A DNA stretch of 45,348 nt from an uncultured bacterium (GCA_937910695.1 CALEMW010000022.1:1-45348), one strand, 5' to 3'; shown: positions 8,565 through 16,589, numbered from the stretch's first letter. The notes: generated by a model not told the origin, from the letters alone. A program made the numbers and translations.

Positions 8565-8695
8565 GGCTCGTTCGGGGTCGTGTGGAAAGCACTTCGGAGC
8601 GAGTCGGCAAAACAAGAAGAGGCCGGTCGTAAGACCGGCCTCTTCCGTTTTTGCCAGACGAGCGGAGGTGCTTTCCACACGACCCCGAACGAGCC
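8565..8695. repeat. Nested inverted-repeat element B between convergent stops
   Basis: Perfect 28-bp outer arms 8565-8592 and 8668-8695, then a conserved asymmetric interior (left TTCGGAGCGAGTC, right AGACGAGCGGAG), then GGCAAAAC/GTTTTTGCC pairing, then a 12-bp inner stem 8617-8628 / 8633-8644 with a GTAA tetraloop. The left arm starts 4 bases after the folE stop and the right arm ends on the first base of the convergent gene's stop codon. It can terminate transcripts from both sides. Same interior as element C, different arms. Confidence 0.85.
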
Positions 8696-9366
8696 TAACG
8701 GTAGGAGAGCTTGAGGGAGCTCCACGTCGCTGCGCTCGTGGAGGTTGGGGCGCACGAAGGGGAGACTTTGACTTCTGAGACGTTTTCGTAGCAGGCGCCG
8801 GAGGTCAGCGGGCCGGCGGGGGCCGCGTAGACGGCGATGGTGGTGTTGTGGGTGGCCCAAACGAGCATCTGGACTTCGCTGACGCCGAGCTGGACGGCGG
8901 TGATGTCGGAGCAGACGGGCCAGCAGTCGGCTTCGCAGCCCTGGAGTTCGTAGTGGCCGGCGGCTAGGGAGGCGACGCGGCCCACGAAGGTGGGGGCGGG
9001 GCCGAGGGCGGCGTGGTCGTAGACGGCGCCTGGCAGCGTGTGTTCGAGACCGCTGTCGTCGACGACGCGGGTCTCGAACCGGTAGTTCACGCCGGCGATA
9101 GGGACCGCAGTTTCAAGGACGTGGATCAGGGTCTCGCCGGGCGCAGGCAGGTCCAGCAGATCGGCGGTCAGGATCTGCGTCTCGCCGCAGGCGCCGATGC
9201 GGGTGCGCTCCACCACCAGCCCCTTCCAACTTGCGGGCATGGCGTCGTTCCTAGCGGTCACGGTGACCCGCACCTGGCCCGAACCGTCACAGACGGCCTC
9301 CAAGGACACATCGGCATGGGCGAACAACGGTGAACAGATCAGCAAGGCGACGATGGCAAAACGCAC
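8695..9366 (-). CDS. Secreted hypothetical protein with C-terminal TWSSLK motif
   Basis: Unrecognised 223-residue exported protein. The GTG at 9366 gives a clean signal peptide (VRFAIVALLICSPLFAHA, then DVSLEA) and has GGGGGA upstream; an in-frame upstream extension to 9450 carries no signal-like start. The mature part has paired cysteines (CDGSGQV, GACGET, GCEADCWPVCSD, GACYEN, PSCAP) and strand-rich segments such as VNYRFETRVVDDSG, suggesting a disulfide-stabilised beta-sandwich (inference). It ends in TSAATWSSLKLSYR, matching the ending of the protein at 1706-2173. It is flanked by inverted-repeat elements B (3' side) and C (5' side). Function unknown. Confidence 0.72.
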   Translation of the reverse strand: MRFAIVALLICSPLFAHADVSLEAVCDGSGQVRVTVTARNDAMPASWKGLVVERTRIGACGETQILTADLLDLPAPGETLIHVLETAVPIAGVNYRFETRVVDDSGLEHTLPGAVYDHAALGPAPTFVGRVASLAAGHYELQGCEADCWPVCSDITAVQLGVSEVQMLVWATHNTTIAVYAAPAGPLTSGACYENVSEVKVSPSCAPTSTSAATWSSLKLSYR

Positions 9367-9399
9367 GATGGATCCCCCGTCGGTTGATGAAGACGAACC

Positions 9400-9427
9400 A
9401 TTGTAGCACATCCTGTGCAACTGGAAA
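9400..9427 (-). promoter_or_regulatory. Predicted promoter of the secreted TWSSLK protein
   Basis: On the minus strand TTTCCA, a 16-base spacer and TACAAT, with transcription expected to begin about 27 bases before the GTG at 9366. It lies at the edge of a locally AT-rich stretch (9400-9480) that stands out from the GC-rich surroundings. Confidence 0.5.
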
Positions 9428-9498
9428 CCATAAAAGGCATAAATCATCATATATAATCATGAAATATGCAATCATGGCAGGTAATCCGCCCAGATTCA

Positions 9499-9633
9499 CG
9501 TCTCGCGCAACGTCTCCCGGAAACGCTTCGGAGCGAGCCGTCCGGACAACGAAGAAGCCGGCCCTTTTGGGCCGGCTTCTTCCCGCTCCGGACAGGCGAG
9601 CGGAGGCGTTTCCGGGAGACGTTGCGCGAGACG
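9499..9633. repeat. Nested inverted-repeat element C (at trxB 3' end)
   Basis: Perfect 28-bp outer arms 9499-9526 and 9606-9633. The interior carries left TTCGGAGCGAGCC and right AGGCGAGCGGAG, essentially the same as element B, then GTCCGGA/TCCGGAC pairing, then a 14-bp inner stem 9551-9564 / 9569-9582 with a TTTT loop. The right arm ends four bases from the trxB stop codon (minus strand). The arm sequences are largely unrelated to those of B. Confidence 0.85.
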
Positions 9634-9637
9634 CCTC

Positions 9638-10576
9638 TCAGATCCCCTGCTCCCCGATCCAGCGCTCGCACTCGATGGCCGACATGCAGCCGGTGCCCGC
9701 TGCGGTGATGGCTTGGCGGTACACATGGTCCTGCACGTCGCCGCAAGCCCAAACGCCCTCGACCTCGGTGGCCGTGACGTTGGGGAGGGTGACGAGGTAG
9801 CCGTTCTCGTCGATGGTGAGCTGGCCGTTCAGGAACTGGGTGTTGGGGATGTGGCCGATGGCGATGAAGCAGCCGGTGACCGGCAGCTCGACGTCGGCGC
9901 CGCCCTGGGTGTCGGCGAGGATCAGCTTCTCGAGCAGTCCGTTTTCGCCGCCGACCAACTGCTTGACGGTCTTGTTCCAGGCGATGTCGATCTTCTCGTT
10001 GGCCATGGCGCGGTCGGCCATGATCTTGCTGCCGCGCAGTTCGTCGCGGCGGTGGATCAGGGTGACCTTCTTGGCGAAGTTCGTCAGGAAGATCGCTTCT
10101 TCCAGTGCGGTATCGCCACCGCCGACCACGGCGATCTCCTGGTCGCGGAAGAAGAAGCCGTCGCAGGTGGCGCAGGCGCTCAGACCCTTGCCGTGGAAGT
10201 CGTTCTCTTCGGGCAGGCCGAGCCAGCGGGCCGAGGAGCCTGTGGCGAGGATCAGGCTGTGGGCCAGATGGGTCTCAGCGCCGACGACGACCTTGAAGGG
10301 CCGTTCAGAGAGGTCCACGCCGTCGACTGTCTTGGTGATGATCTCGGCGCCGAAACGGGCGGCCTGGGCGCGGAAGTGCTCGGTCAGCTCGGGGCCGGTG
10401 ATGCCCTCGGGGAAACCGGGAAAATTCTCCACCTCGGTCGTGATCGTCAGCTGGCCGCCCGGCTGGTCGCCTTCGAACACCAAGGGCGGCATGTTGGCGC
10501 GGCCCAGGTAGATAGCAGCTGTGAACCCGGCGGGGCCGGATCCGATCACGATCGACTTGTGAATCTTCTGGCTCAT
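9638..10576 (-). CDS. trxB: Thioredoxin reductase
   Basis: NADPH-dependent flavoprotein that reduces thioredoxin in the cytoplasm, 312 residues. It has the FAD motif VIGSGPAGFTAAIYL, the redox-active Cys135 and Cys138 in CATCDGFFF, the NADPH motif VVGGGDTALEEA, and the C-terminal GDVQDHVYRQAITAAGTGCMSA segment typical of TrxB. The ATG at 10576 is chosen because AAAGGAGT precedes it and the protein then starts directly at the Rossmann fold. It is preceded by a near-consensus promoter with a dyad at the expected transcription start, and followed by repeat element C. Confidence 0.96.
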   Translation of the reverse strand: MSQKIHKSIVIGSGPAGFTAAIYLGRANMPPLVFEGDQPGGQLTITTEVENFPGFPEGITGPELTEHFRAQAARFGAEIITKTVDGVDLSERPFKVVVGAETHLAHSLILATGSSARWLGLPEENDFHGKGLSACATCDGFFFRDQEIAVVGGGDTALEEAIFLTNFAKKVTLIHRRDELRGSKIMADRAMANEKIDIAWNKTVKQLVGGENGLLEKLILADTQGGADVELPVTGCFIAIGHIPNTQFLNGQLTIDENGYLVTLPNVTATEVEGVWACGDVQDHVYRQAITAAGTGCMSAIECERWIGEQGI

Positions 10577-10601
10577 GGTACGGACTCCTTTAAATTCCTG
10601 C

Positions 10602-10651
10602 GACCACCTCTCGAGTGGTCTATGATTAAGGGAAGGAGGGCCGGGTGTCAA
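10602..10651 (-). promoter_or_regulatory. trxB promoter with dyad over the expected transcription start
   Basis: Minus-strand TTGACA (10646-10651), a 17-base spacer and TAATCA (10623-10628). Immediately downstream lies the dyad GACCAC-N7-GTGGTC (10602-10620), which would straddle +1. A dyad in that place is a reasonable operator candidate, though it could also form a short 5' hairpin in the mRNA. Confidence 0.6.
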
Positions 10652-10698
10652 CCTGACCCGCCCCTGGACGGAGAGTGAGTGCGCCGAGGATTCATTTC

Positions 10699-10728
10699 TT
10701 GACGTTCGGCGGTAACGTTGTTTATTAT
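10699..10728 (+). promoter_or_regulatory. Predicted promoter of rplU-rpmA
   Basis: TTGACG, an 18-base spacer and TATTAT, about 140 bases ahead of rplU. It is divergent from the trxB promoter, with about 47 bases between the two -35 boxes. Confidence 0.6.
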
Positions 10729-10734
10729 TCGCGA

Positions 10735-10870
10735 TTCCGGCCGGTGACGGTGGCTGCTTCGGCAGAGACCGAATCCAGGCCCGTCCAGGCGTGACCCCGG
10801 CTGAGTCCGATGTGGGTCACGGGTGCGGCATCGGTGCGCCCGGAAGCCCCTTTTCGATTTGGAGACGAGA
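10735..10870 (+). promoter_or_regulatory. Structured 5' leader of rplU-rpmA
   Basis: About 135 bases of leader without a gene. It can form CTGC-TTCG-GCAG (10754-10765, an extra-stable UUCG tetraloop hairpin) and a GTGACCC (10791-10797) with GGGTCAC (10814-10820) stem. A CCCCTTTT run precedes the rplU ribosome-binding site GGAGACGAG. Ribosomal-protein leaders that bind their own product are known in other bacteria; whether this is one is inference. Confidence 0.35.
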
Positions 10871-11182
10871 ATGTACGCGATCGTCAACATCAAGGATGTC
10901 CAGTTCCGGGTGGAGCCAGCAGCGAAACTGCAGGTTCCCCTGATGGACCTCGAGCCCGGCTCGTCGGTGACCTTCGACAAGATCCTGCTGCTCAGCAACG
11001 GACAGGAGATCTCCGTGGGCGCTCCCCACGTCGAGGGCTGCACCGTCGCGGCCGAGATCCTCCGTCACGGACTGGGCGACAAAGTGCGCGTCTTCAAGAA
11101 GAAGCGTCGTAAGAACTACCGTCGGAACAAGGGCCATCGTCAGCCCTTCACCGAGATCGTGATCAAGAGCATCAACGCCTAG
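10871..11182 (+). CDS. rplU: 50S ribosomal protein L21
   Basis: Large-subunit rRNA-binding protein of 103 residues, the normal length. It starts [16 protein letters not shown] and contains the family segments [18 protein letters not shown] and the basic [21 protein letters not shown] tail. The ATG at 10871 has GGAGACGAG upstream and matches the family N-terminus; an in-frame extension to 10823 is not family-like. YxVIxxGGKQ of typical L21 is changed here to [14 protein letters not shown], a mild divergence. It forms an operon with rpmA, 35 bases downstream. Confidence 0.95.
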   Translation: MYAIVNIKDVQFRVEPAAKLQVPLMDLEPGSSVTFDKILLLSNGQEISVGAPHVEGCTVAAEILRHGLGDKVRVFKKKRRKNYRRNKGHRQPFTEIVIKSINA

Positions 11183-11217
11183 GTTCGGCCGGGCGCTCGC
11201 AGACCAGGGAGCAGGAC

Positions 11218-11472
11218 ATGTCTCATAAAAAAGGTGTCGGCAGTTCCAGGAACGGACGCGACAGCAACGCCCAGCGCCTCGGCGTGAAGCGCTTCGGCGG
11301 CGAGTACGTGACCGCCGGTTCGATCATCGTCCGGCAGCGCGGCACGAAGATCCACCCCGGCGACAATGTCGGCAAGGGCGGCGACGACACGCTGTTCGCC
11401 CTGATCGACGGACGCGTGGTCTTCGGGCACTACAACAAGGCCCGGAAGAAGGTCAGTGTCCAGCCCGCCTGA
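11218..11472 (+). CDS. rpmA: 50S ribosomal protein L27
   Basis: Large-subunit protein near the peptidyl transferase centre, 84 residues. The sequence [21 protein letters not shown] and [19 protein letters not shown] are hallmark L27 motifs. The N-terminus starts directly at MSHKKG, so there is no Firmicutes-type cleaved extension. AGGGAGCAGG precedes the ATG. It is second in the rplU-rpmA operon and is followed by an intrinsic terminator. Confidence 0.97.
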   Translation: MSHKKGVGSSRNGRDSNAQRLGVKRFGGEYVTAGSIIVRQRGTKIHPGDNVGKGGDDTLFALIDGRVVFGHYNKARKKVSVQPA

Positions 11473-11493
11473 CAACGGCAACACGGCATTGGT

Positions 11494-11531
11494 AGGGACC
11501 CATTCCCCGGCGGGGATGGGTCCCTCTTCTT
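11494..11531 (+). terminator. Intrinsic terminator after rpmA
   Basis: A 14-bp stem with one bulged T (11494-11508 with 11512-11525), a 3-base loop, then CTTCTTGTGT. It separates the ribosomal operon from kdsB, which starts 34 bases after the stem. Confidence 0.75.
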
Positions 11532-11558
11532 GTGTAGATAGGGCAGGAGGTGGGGGCC

Positions 11559-12305
11559 GTGGCTGATGTCGTGGTTGTGATTCCTGCCCGTTACGGTTCG
11601 AGCCGCTTCGTGGGCAAGGCCCTGGCCGACCTCGCGGGAGCGCCTCTGGTCGTCCGTACGGCCCAACGCGCCACGGCGATGACCACTGCCGACCGCGTTC
11701 TGGTGGCTACCGACGATGCCCGGATCGCCGATGCCGTTCGCACGGCCGGGTTCGAGGCCGTCATGACCGGCGAGCACGCCAGCGGCACCGATCGCATCGG
11801 CGAGGCGATGGCGGGAATCGACGCGGAGATCGTCGTCAACCTGCAGGGCGACGAACCGTTGCTCGATCCCGTCGAGGCGGACCGTCTGGTTCTGGCTCTG
11901 CGGGCTGATCCCGAGGTGGGCATCGCCACTCTGGCCCACGCCTTCGACAGCCACAGCGAGTGGGCCGATCCCAACGCCGTCAAGGTCGTCACCGACGACC
12001 ACGGCCGCGCCCTGCTGTTCACGCGGGCGGCCGTTCCTGGCGGCCATCCTGGCGGCGAGGGGGAGCGCTGGCGCCTGGCCCGGCGCCATGTCGGAATCTA
12101 CGCCTATCGTCTCGACGCCCTGCGCCGCTTCCTGGCAATGCCGCCCCATCCTCTGGAATGTGCCGAAGGCCTTGAACAGTTGCGGGCCCTGACGGCCGGT
12201 GAAACGATTCTGGTGCTCGAGACCGCCCAGAAACCCGTGGGTGTCGACACGCCCGAGGATCTGGAGCGGGCCAGAGAGCTCTGGAGAGACCTGGCAGACG
12301 ACTGA
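11559..12305 (+). CDS. kdsB: CMP-Kdo synthetase (3-deoxy-manno-octulosonate cytidylyltransferase)
   Basis: Activates Kdo with CTP to CMP-Kdo for the LPS inner core. It is 248 residues from the GTG at 11559, which has GGAGG eight bases upstream; a GTG at 11550 would overlap that site. Family motifs are VVIPARYGSSRFVGKAL, VLVATDD, EHASGTDRI, VVNLQGDEPL and ETAQKPVGVDTPEDLERA. It heads a long co-directional cluster in which pyrG (making CTP), kdsA, kdsC and kdsD supply its two substrates. Confidence 0.95.
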   Translation: MADVVVVIPARYGSSRFVGKALADLAGAPLVVRTAQRATAMTTADRVLVATDDARIADAVRTAGFEAVMTGEHASGTDRIGEAMAGIDAEIVVNLQGDEPLLDPVEADRLVLALRADPEVGIATLAHAFDSHSEWADPNAVKVVTDDHGRALLFTRAAVPGGHPGGEGERWRLARRHVGIYAYRLDALRRFLAMPPHPLECAEGLEQLRALTAGETILVLETAQKPVGVDTPEDLERARELWRDLADD

Positions 12306-12338
12306 GGCAACGTATTCCGGTCTTGTCGGATCGGTGCT

Positions 12339-12376
12339 TTGATGGACCGGGGCCCTGCGTTACCATGGCCCCGGTC
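12339..12376 (+). promoter_or_regulatory. Possible pyrG promoter with GC-rich dyad
   Basis: TTGATG (12339-12344), a 16-base spacer and TACCAT (12361-12366). A perfect 10-bp dyad, GACCGGGGCC (12345-12354) and GGCCCCGGTC (12367-12376), brackets the -10. Alternatively it is a kdsB terminator without a T-run. Only the dyad is certain; its role is inference. Confidence 0.35.
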
Positions 12377-12432
12377 GACGTATGAACGACCTTGCTGCAG
12401 CGGATCTGGATGGAACGAAGGAGCAGGACGAG

Positions 12433-14085
12433 ATGGCCAAATACATCTTCGTAACGGGCGGCGTGGTGTCGGCCCTGGGCAAGGGCATCGCCGCGGCGTC
12501 CCTGGGGCAGCTGTTGAAGTCGCGTGGCCTCAGGGTCGTACTCCAGAAGTTCGACCCCTACCTGAACGTCGATCCGGGCACCATGAGTCCCTACCAGCAC
12601 GGCGAAGTCTACGTACTCGAAGACGGTGCCGAGTGTGATCTCGACCTCGGCCATTACGAGCGCTTCACCGACACGGCGCTGTCGCAGATCAACAATCTCA
12701 CCAGCGGTGTGGTCTACGAAACCATCCTCCAGCGCGAGCGCAAGGGGGAGTACCTGGGACGCACCGTGCAGGTGATTCCCCACGTAACCGATGAGATCAA
12801 GCGACGGATCGCCCTGCCCGCCGAGCAGGACCCTGAAATCGACGTGATCCTCACCGAGATCGGCGGCACCGTCGGCGACATCGAGTCGCTGCCCTTCCTC
12901 GAAGCCATCCGACAGTTCCGGCTGGAGCAGCCTCCCGAGGACACACTGTCGATGCATCTCACGCTGGTGCCCTACATCAAGGCGGCGGGGGAGATCAAGA
13001 CCAAGCCGACCCAGCATTCGGTGCGCGAGCTGCGCAGCATCGGCATCCAGCCCGACATCCTGATCTGCCGGGCCGAGATGCCCCTGGCCGACGAGGCGCG
13101 GGCCAAGATCGCCCTGTTCTGCAACGTGCCCAAAGACTACGTCATCAACGCTCCCGACGCACAATCGATCTATGAGGTGCCTCTGAACTTCCACGCCCAG
13201 AACATGGACGAACTGGTGTGCCGCCGACTGCGGATCGAGGCCCCTCAGGCCGACATCGCCCAATGGGAGCGGATGGTCGAGATCATCCTCAACCCGCCCG
13301 ACTCGGTGAAGATCGCCATCGTCGGCAAGTACGTGGAGTTGAAGGACGCCTACAAGAGCATCATCGAATCCTTCGTGCACGCGGGGATTCCCAACCGCTG
13401 CCACGTGGAGCATGTGTGGGTGGATTCGGAGAGCCTTGAAGGCCGCGACGTAGGCGACGGGTGTATGGCGGCAGCATTCAAGGACTGCCACGGCATCCTG
13501 GTGCCAGGCGGCTTCGGCGACCGCGGCATTCAGGGCAAGGTCAACGCGGTGCGCTGGGCCCGCCTCAAGGACATCCCCTATTTCGGTATCTGCCTGGGAA
13601 TGCAGGTGGCCATGATCGAAATCGGCCGAGATCTCGCCGGCCTCGACATGGCCAACAGCAGTGAATTCGACCCCACCTGCCCCCATCCCGTCATCGACCT
13701 GATGCTCGAACAGCGCAAGATCACCGACATGGGCGGCACCATGCGGCTTGGCGCCTATCCTTGCCTGTTGCAGGAGGGTAGCCTGGTGGCCGACTGCTAC
13801 GGCACCCTCGAGATCAGCGAACGCCACCGCCACCGGTACGAGGTGAACAACAAGTACCGGGCGCACTTCGAAAAGGCGGGCGTGGTCTTTTCGGGCCTGT
13901 CGCCCGACGGCACCTTGGTCGAGATGATCGAACTGCCGGGCCATCCCTTCTTCGTCGGCTGCCAGTTCCACCCCGAGCTGAAGTCGCGGCCGAATCGTCC
14001 TCATCCCCTGTTCAACCGCTTCGTGGAGGCGGCCCTCGTCCATCAGGGCGGGGTCCGGACCGTCGAGGCCCAGGAGGCCCGATGA
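12433..14085 (+). CDS. pyrG: CTP synthase
   Basis: Aminates UTP to CTP using glutamine, 550 residues. The synthetase domain begins [23 protein letters not shown] and continues with the diagnostic [21 protein letters not shown]. The glutamine amidotransferase domain has the triad Cys387 (FGICLGMQ), His513 and Glu515 ([10 protein letters not shown]). The ATG at 12433 has AAGGAGCAGG upstream; an in-frame ATG at 12382 lacks such a site and adds non-family sequence. The stop overlaps the kdsA start (ATGA). Position between kdsB and kdsA links CTP supply to CMP-Kdo formation. Confidence 0.97.
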   Translation: MAKYIFVTGGVVSALGKGIAAASLGQLLKSRGLRVVLQKFDPYLNVDPGTMSPYQHGEVYVLEDGAECDLDLGHYERFTDTALSQINNLTSGVVYETILQRERKGEYLGRTVQVIPHVTDEIKRRIALPAEQDPEIDVILTEIGGTVGDIESLPFLEAIRQFRLEQPPEDTLSMHLTLVPYIKAAGEIKTKPTQHSVRELRSIGIQPDILICRAEMPLADEARAKIALFCNVPKDYVINAPDAQSIYEVPLNFHAQNMDELVCRRLRIEAPQADIAQWERMVEIILNPPDSVKIAIVGKYVELKDAYKSIIESFVHAGIPNRCHVEHVWVDSESLEGRDVGDGCMAAAFKDCHGILVPGGFGDRGIQGKVNAVRWARLKDIPYFGICLGMQVAMIEIGRDLAGLDMANSSEFDPTCPHPVIDLMLEQRKITDMGGTMRLGAYPCLLQEGSLVADCYGTLEISERHRHRYEVNNKYRAHFEKAGVVFSGLSPDGTLVEMIELPGHPFFVGCQFHPELKSRPNRPHPLFNRFVEAALVHQGGVRTVEAQEAR

Positions 14086-14909
14086 GCGACGTGAAGCTTG
14101 GCGACCATGTCGTCGGTCCCGGCCGGCCGCTGTTCGTGCTCGCCGGACCGTGCGTGCTCGAGGATCCCGACGAAATGCTGCGCACCGCGGGCACCATCGC
14201 CGAGATCGCCCGCCGCGTCGGGGTGGGCGTGTGCTTCAAGGCCAGCTACACCAAGGACAACCGCACCAGCAGTGCTTCGTACCGCGGGCCGGGCATGGAG
14301 GAGGGGCTGAAGCTCCTGGCCCGGATCGCCGACGCCCACGGCCTGCCGGTCGTTACCGACGTGCACCACCCCGAGGAGGCCGTGGCCGCCGCCGAGGTCG
14401 TCGACGTGCTGCAGATCCCCGCCTTCCTCTGTCGGCAGTCGTCGTTGCTCGAGGCCGCTGCGGGAACGGGCCGGGTCGTGAACGTCAAGAAGGGCCAGTT
14501 CCTGGCCCCACCCGACATGGAGCATGTGATCGGCAAGCTGCGCGCCGCCGGGTGCGGACAGGTGATGGCCACCGAGCGCGGTTCCTTTTTCGGTTATCGC
14601 GATCTGGTGGTGGACTACCGAGCCCACCACGTGATGCACGGCTTCGACGTGCCGGTGGTCTTCGACGCCACCCACTCAACCCAGTCGCCCGGCAGCGGCG
14701 GGGGTGTGACCGGGGGCACGCCCGAGTTGATTCCCTTGCTGATGCGCTGCGGACTCGCCGCCGGTGCCGACGCCCTGTTCATCGAGACCCATCCGGAACC
14801 GGCCCGCGCCAAGAGCGACGCCGGCTGCCAGCTTCCCCTCGCCAACTTCGAAGCCCTCTTGGTCGAGGCGAAGAAGTGGCGCGACCTCTACCTGGAGTCC
14901 ACATCGTGA
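14082..14909 (+). CDS. kdsA: Kdo-8-phosphate synthase (metal-dependent type)
   Basis: Condenses PEP and arabinose-5-phosphate to Kdo-8-phosphate, 275 residues. Visible family motifs are [54 protein letters not shown] and [11 protein letters not shown]. The residue after AGP is Cys24 where the E. coli non-metal enzyme has Asn, so this belongs to the metal-dependent class by established family rules. ATG 14082 overlaps the pyrG stop, and the stop overlaps the kdsC GTG. Confidence 0.96.
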   Translation: MSDVKLGDHVVGPGRPLFVLAGPCVLEDPDEMLRTAGTIAEIARRVGVGVCFKASYTKDNRTSSASYRGPGMEEGLKLLARIADAHGLPVVTDVHHPEEAVAAAEVVDVLQIPAFLCRQSSLLEAAAGTGRVVNVKKGQFLAPPDMEHVIGKLRAAGCGQVMATERGSFFGYRDLVVDYRAHHVMHGFDVPVVFDATHSTQSPGSGGGVTGGTPELIPLLMRCGLAAGADALFIETHPEPARAKSDAGCQLPLANFEALLVEAKKWRDLYLESTS

Positions 14910-15535
14910 GCCGCCCCTGGCCGCCCCGAGACGACGCCTCCTACTCCCTGGACGTGATCGACCGCCTGAGTCCGGAACTCTGCACCCTCCTGAGGAACGT
15001 GAAGGCCCTGGTGCTGGACTGCGACGGCGTGCTCACCGACGGCCGCATGTACTACGACGGCGACGGTGAGGCCTTCAAGGCCTTCCACGCCCACGACGGT
15101 CTGGGACTGGTGCTCGCGCGGGCCGGCGGCCTGAAGCTGGCCCTGCTCACCGGACGCAACAGTCCCGCCGCCGTCCGCCGCTGTACGGAATTGGGATTCC
15201 ACGTGATCAAGAGCGGCCGCTTCGACAAGCAGCGGGCCCTGTTGGAGATCGCTGCAGAGCTGGACGTGACATGCGGACAGATCCTCTACCTCGGTGACGA
15301 TCTGATCGACATCCCCGCCCTCGACCTGGCCGGTCTGCCGGTCTGCGTACCCGAGGCGTGCCAGGATGTCCGCGACCGCTGTCTGCTGACGACCGAAGCT
15401 CACGGAGGCGCCGGCGCCGCCAGGGAAGTAGCCGAGCTCGTCCTGAAAGCTCAAGGCCTGTTCGGCGACGCCCTCCGGCGTGTGGGTGAGAAGGCCTGGC
15501 TGCCCGCCACCGCCGATGGAGGAGACGGAGCATGA
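14906..15535 (+). CDS. kdsC: Kdo-8-phosphate phosphatase (HAD superfamily)
   Basis: Removes phosphate from Kdo-8-phosphate to give Kdo, in the cytoplasm. The 209-residue HAD protein shows motif I DCDGVLTDG (residues 38-46, nucleophile Asp38), motif II LLTGRNS, and the motif III/IV region YLGDDLIDIPAL. These match the C0-type tetrameric KdsC/YrbI family. The GTG at 14906 overlaps the kdsA stop (GTGA). The ~30 residues before motif I are longer than in E. coli KdsC. The stop overlaps the kdsD ATG. Confidence 0.93.
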   Translation: MSRPWPPRDDASYSLDVIDRLSPELCTLLRNVKALVLDCDGVLTDGRMYYDGDGEAFKAFHAHDGLGLVLARAGGLKLALLTGRNSPAAVRRCTELGFHVIKSGRFDKQRALLEIAAELDVTCGQILYLGDDLIDIPALDLAGLPVCVPEACQDVRDRCLLTTEAHGGAGAAREVAELVLKAQGLFGDALRRVGEKAWLPATADGGDGA

Positions 15536-16536
15536 ACGAACGCCACGATCATATCGATGACGCCGGTGTCCTGGAACTGGGACGCAACGCCTTCGCCCAG
15601 ATCACTTCGGAGGTCGCGGCTGTCGGCGAACGTCTGGACAATTCCTTCGTCCGCGCCGTCCGTACCATCATGGATTGTCCCGGGCGCGTCATCGTGACCG
15701 GTCTCGGCAAGTCGGGCATCGTGGCCCGCAAACTCGCGGCGACTCTCACCTCCACCGGCACGCCGAGCCATTTTCTGCACCCGGTCGAGGCCATCCACGG
15801 CGACCTGGGCATCGCCGTGGGCGGCGACGTCCTGGTGGCGATTTCACGCAGCGGCAACAATCCCGAGGTCACCCAGCTTGCGGCCCTGGCTCGTCACTTC
15901 CGCATGACGATGATCGCCATGACCGCCGACCCGGCTTCCCAGCTCGCCGCGGCCAGCGACATCGTTCTCGACTGTGCTGTCGCACGGGAAGCCTGTCCTC
16001 TCGATCTGACGCCGACGACCAGCGCCGCGGCCACCCTGGTGATGGGCGATGCGATCGCCGTCAGCCTCATCACGCTGCGCGGTTTCGCACGGGAGGATTT
16101 CGCCGTCTTCCATCCCGGCGGTGTGCTCGGCCGCACCCTGTTGATGCGCGTGGAGGAACTCATGCACGCCGGCGATGAACTCCCTGTCGTGCCCCTTGGC
16201 GCGACCCTGAGGGATGCTCTCCCGGTGATCGTGGGCAAGCGACTGGGCGTGGCCTGCGTGGTGGACGACGACGGACGTCTGCGAGGCGTCTGCGTGGACG
16301 GCGACGTGAAGCGCATCCTCATGGCCCACGATGCTCCCCTCGATCGGGGGATGGACGAGGTCATGACCCGCAATCCCGAAACCATTACTCCCCGAGAATT
16401 GGCGGTCACCGCCCTCGGGCGCATGGAGAAGCGCGAGGCCGGTCCGATCACGGTTCTGGTCGTGGTCGACGAAGACGGCAAGCCCGTCGGCATCCTCCAC
16501 ATCCACGACATTCTCCGTGCCGGAATCCTCAGCTGA
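15532..16536 (+). CDS. kdsD: Arabinose-5-phosphate isomerase
   Basis: Converts ribulose-5-phosphate to arabinose-5-phosphate, the precursor used by KdsA. The 334-residue protein has an N-terminal SIS domain (VIVTGLGKSGIVARKLAATL, HPVEAIHGDLG, AISRSGNNPEV) and two C-terminal CBS domains (from about residue 205; VACVVDDDGRLRGV and VLVVVDEDGKPVGILH). LDLTPTTSAAATLVMGDAIAV is a strong family signature. Start ATG overlaps the kdsC stop. Domain layout and neighbours both support KdsD rather than a generic sugar isomerase. Confidence 0.95.
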   Translation: MNERHDHIDDAGVLELGRNAFAQITSEVAAVGERLDNSFVRAVRTIMDCPGRVIVTGLGKSGIVARKLAATLTSTGTPSHFLHPVEAIHGDLGIAVGGDVLVAISRSGNNPEVTQLAALARHFRMTMIAMTADPASQLAAASDIVLDCAVAREACPLDLTPTTSAAATLVMGDAIAVSLITLRGFAREDFAVFHPGGVLGRTLLMRVEELMHAGDELPVVPLGATLRDALPVIVGKRLGVACVVDDDGRLRGVCVDGDVKRILMAHDAPLDRGMDEVMTRNPETITPRELAVTALGRMEKREAGPITVLVVVDEDGKPVGILHIHDILRAGILS

Positions 16537-16589
16537 CGAGCCACCCGAGACATTCCCAAAAACCCGTTGCCAAACATGCAGATGCGGCC

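Noticed and set aside
12019..14043. Long antisense open frame (674 codons) opposite pyrG
   Set aside because: Composition shadow of a high-GC gene; no domain, poor ribosome-binding site, and it covers a clearly conserved CTP synthase. Similar long shadows opposite nfnB (5214-6701) and sprA (33874-36435) were dismissed for the same reason.
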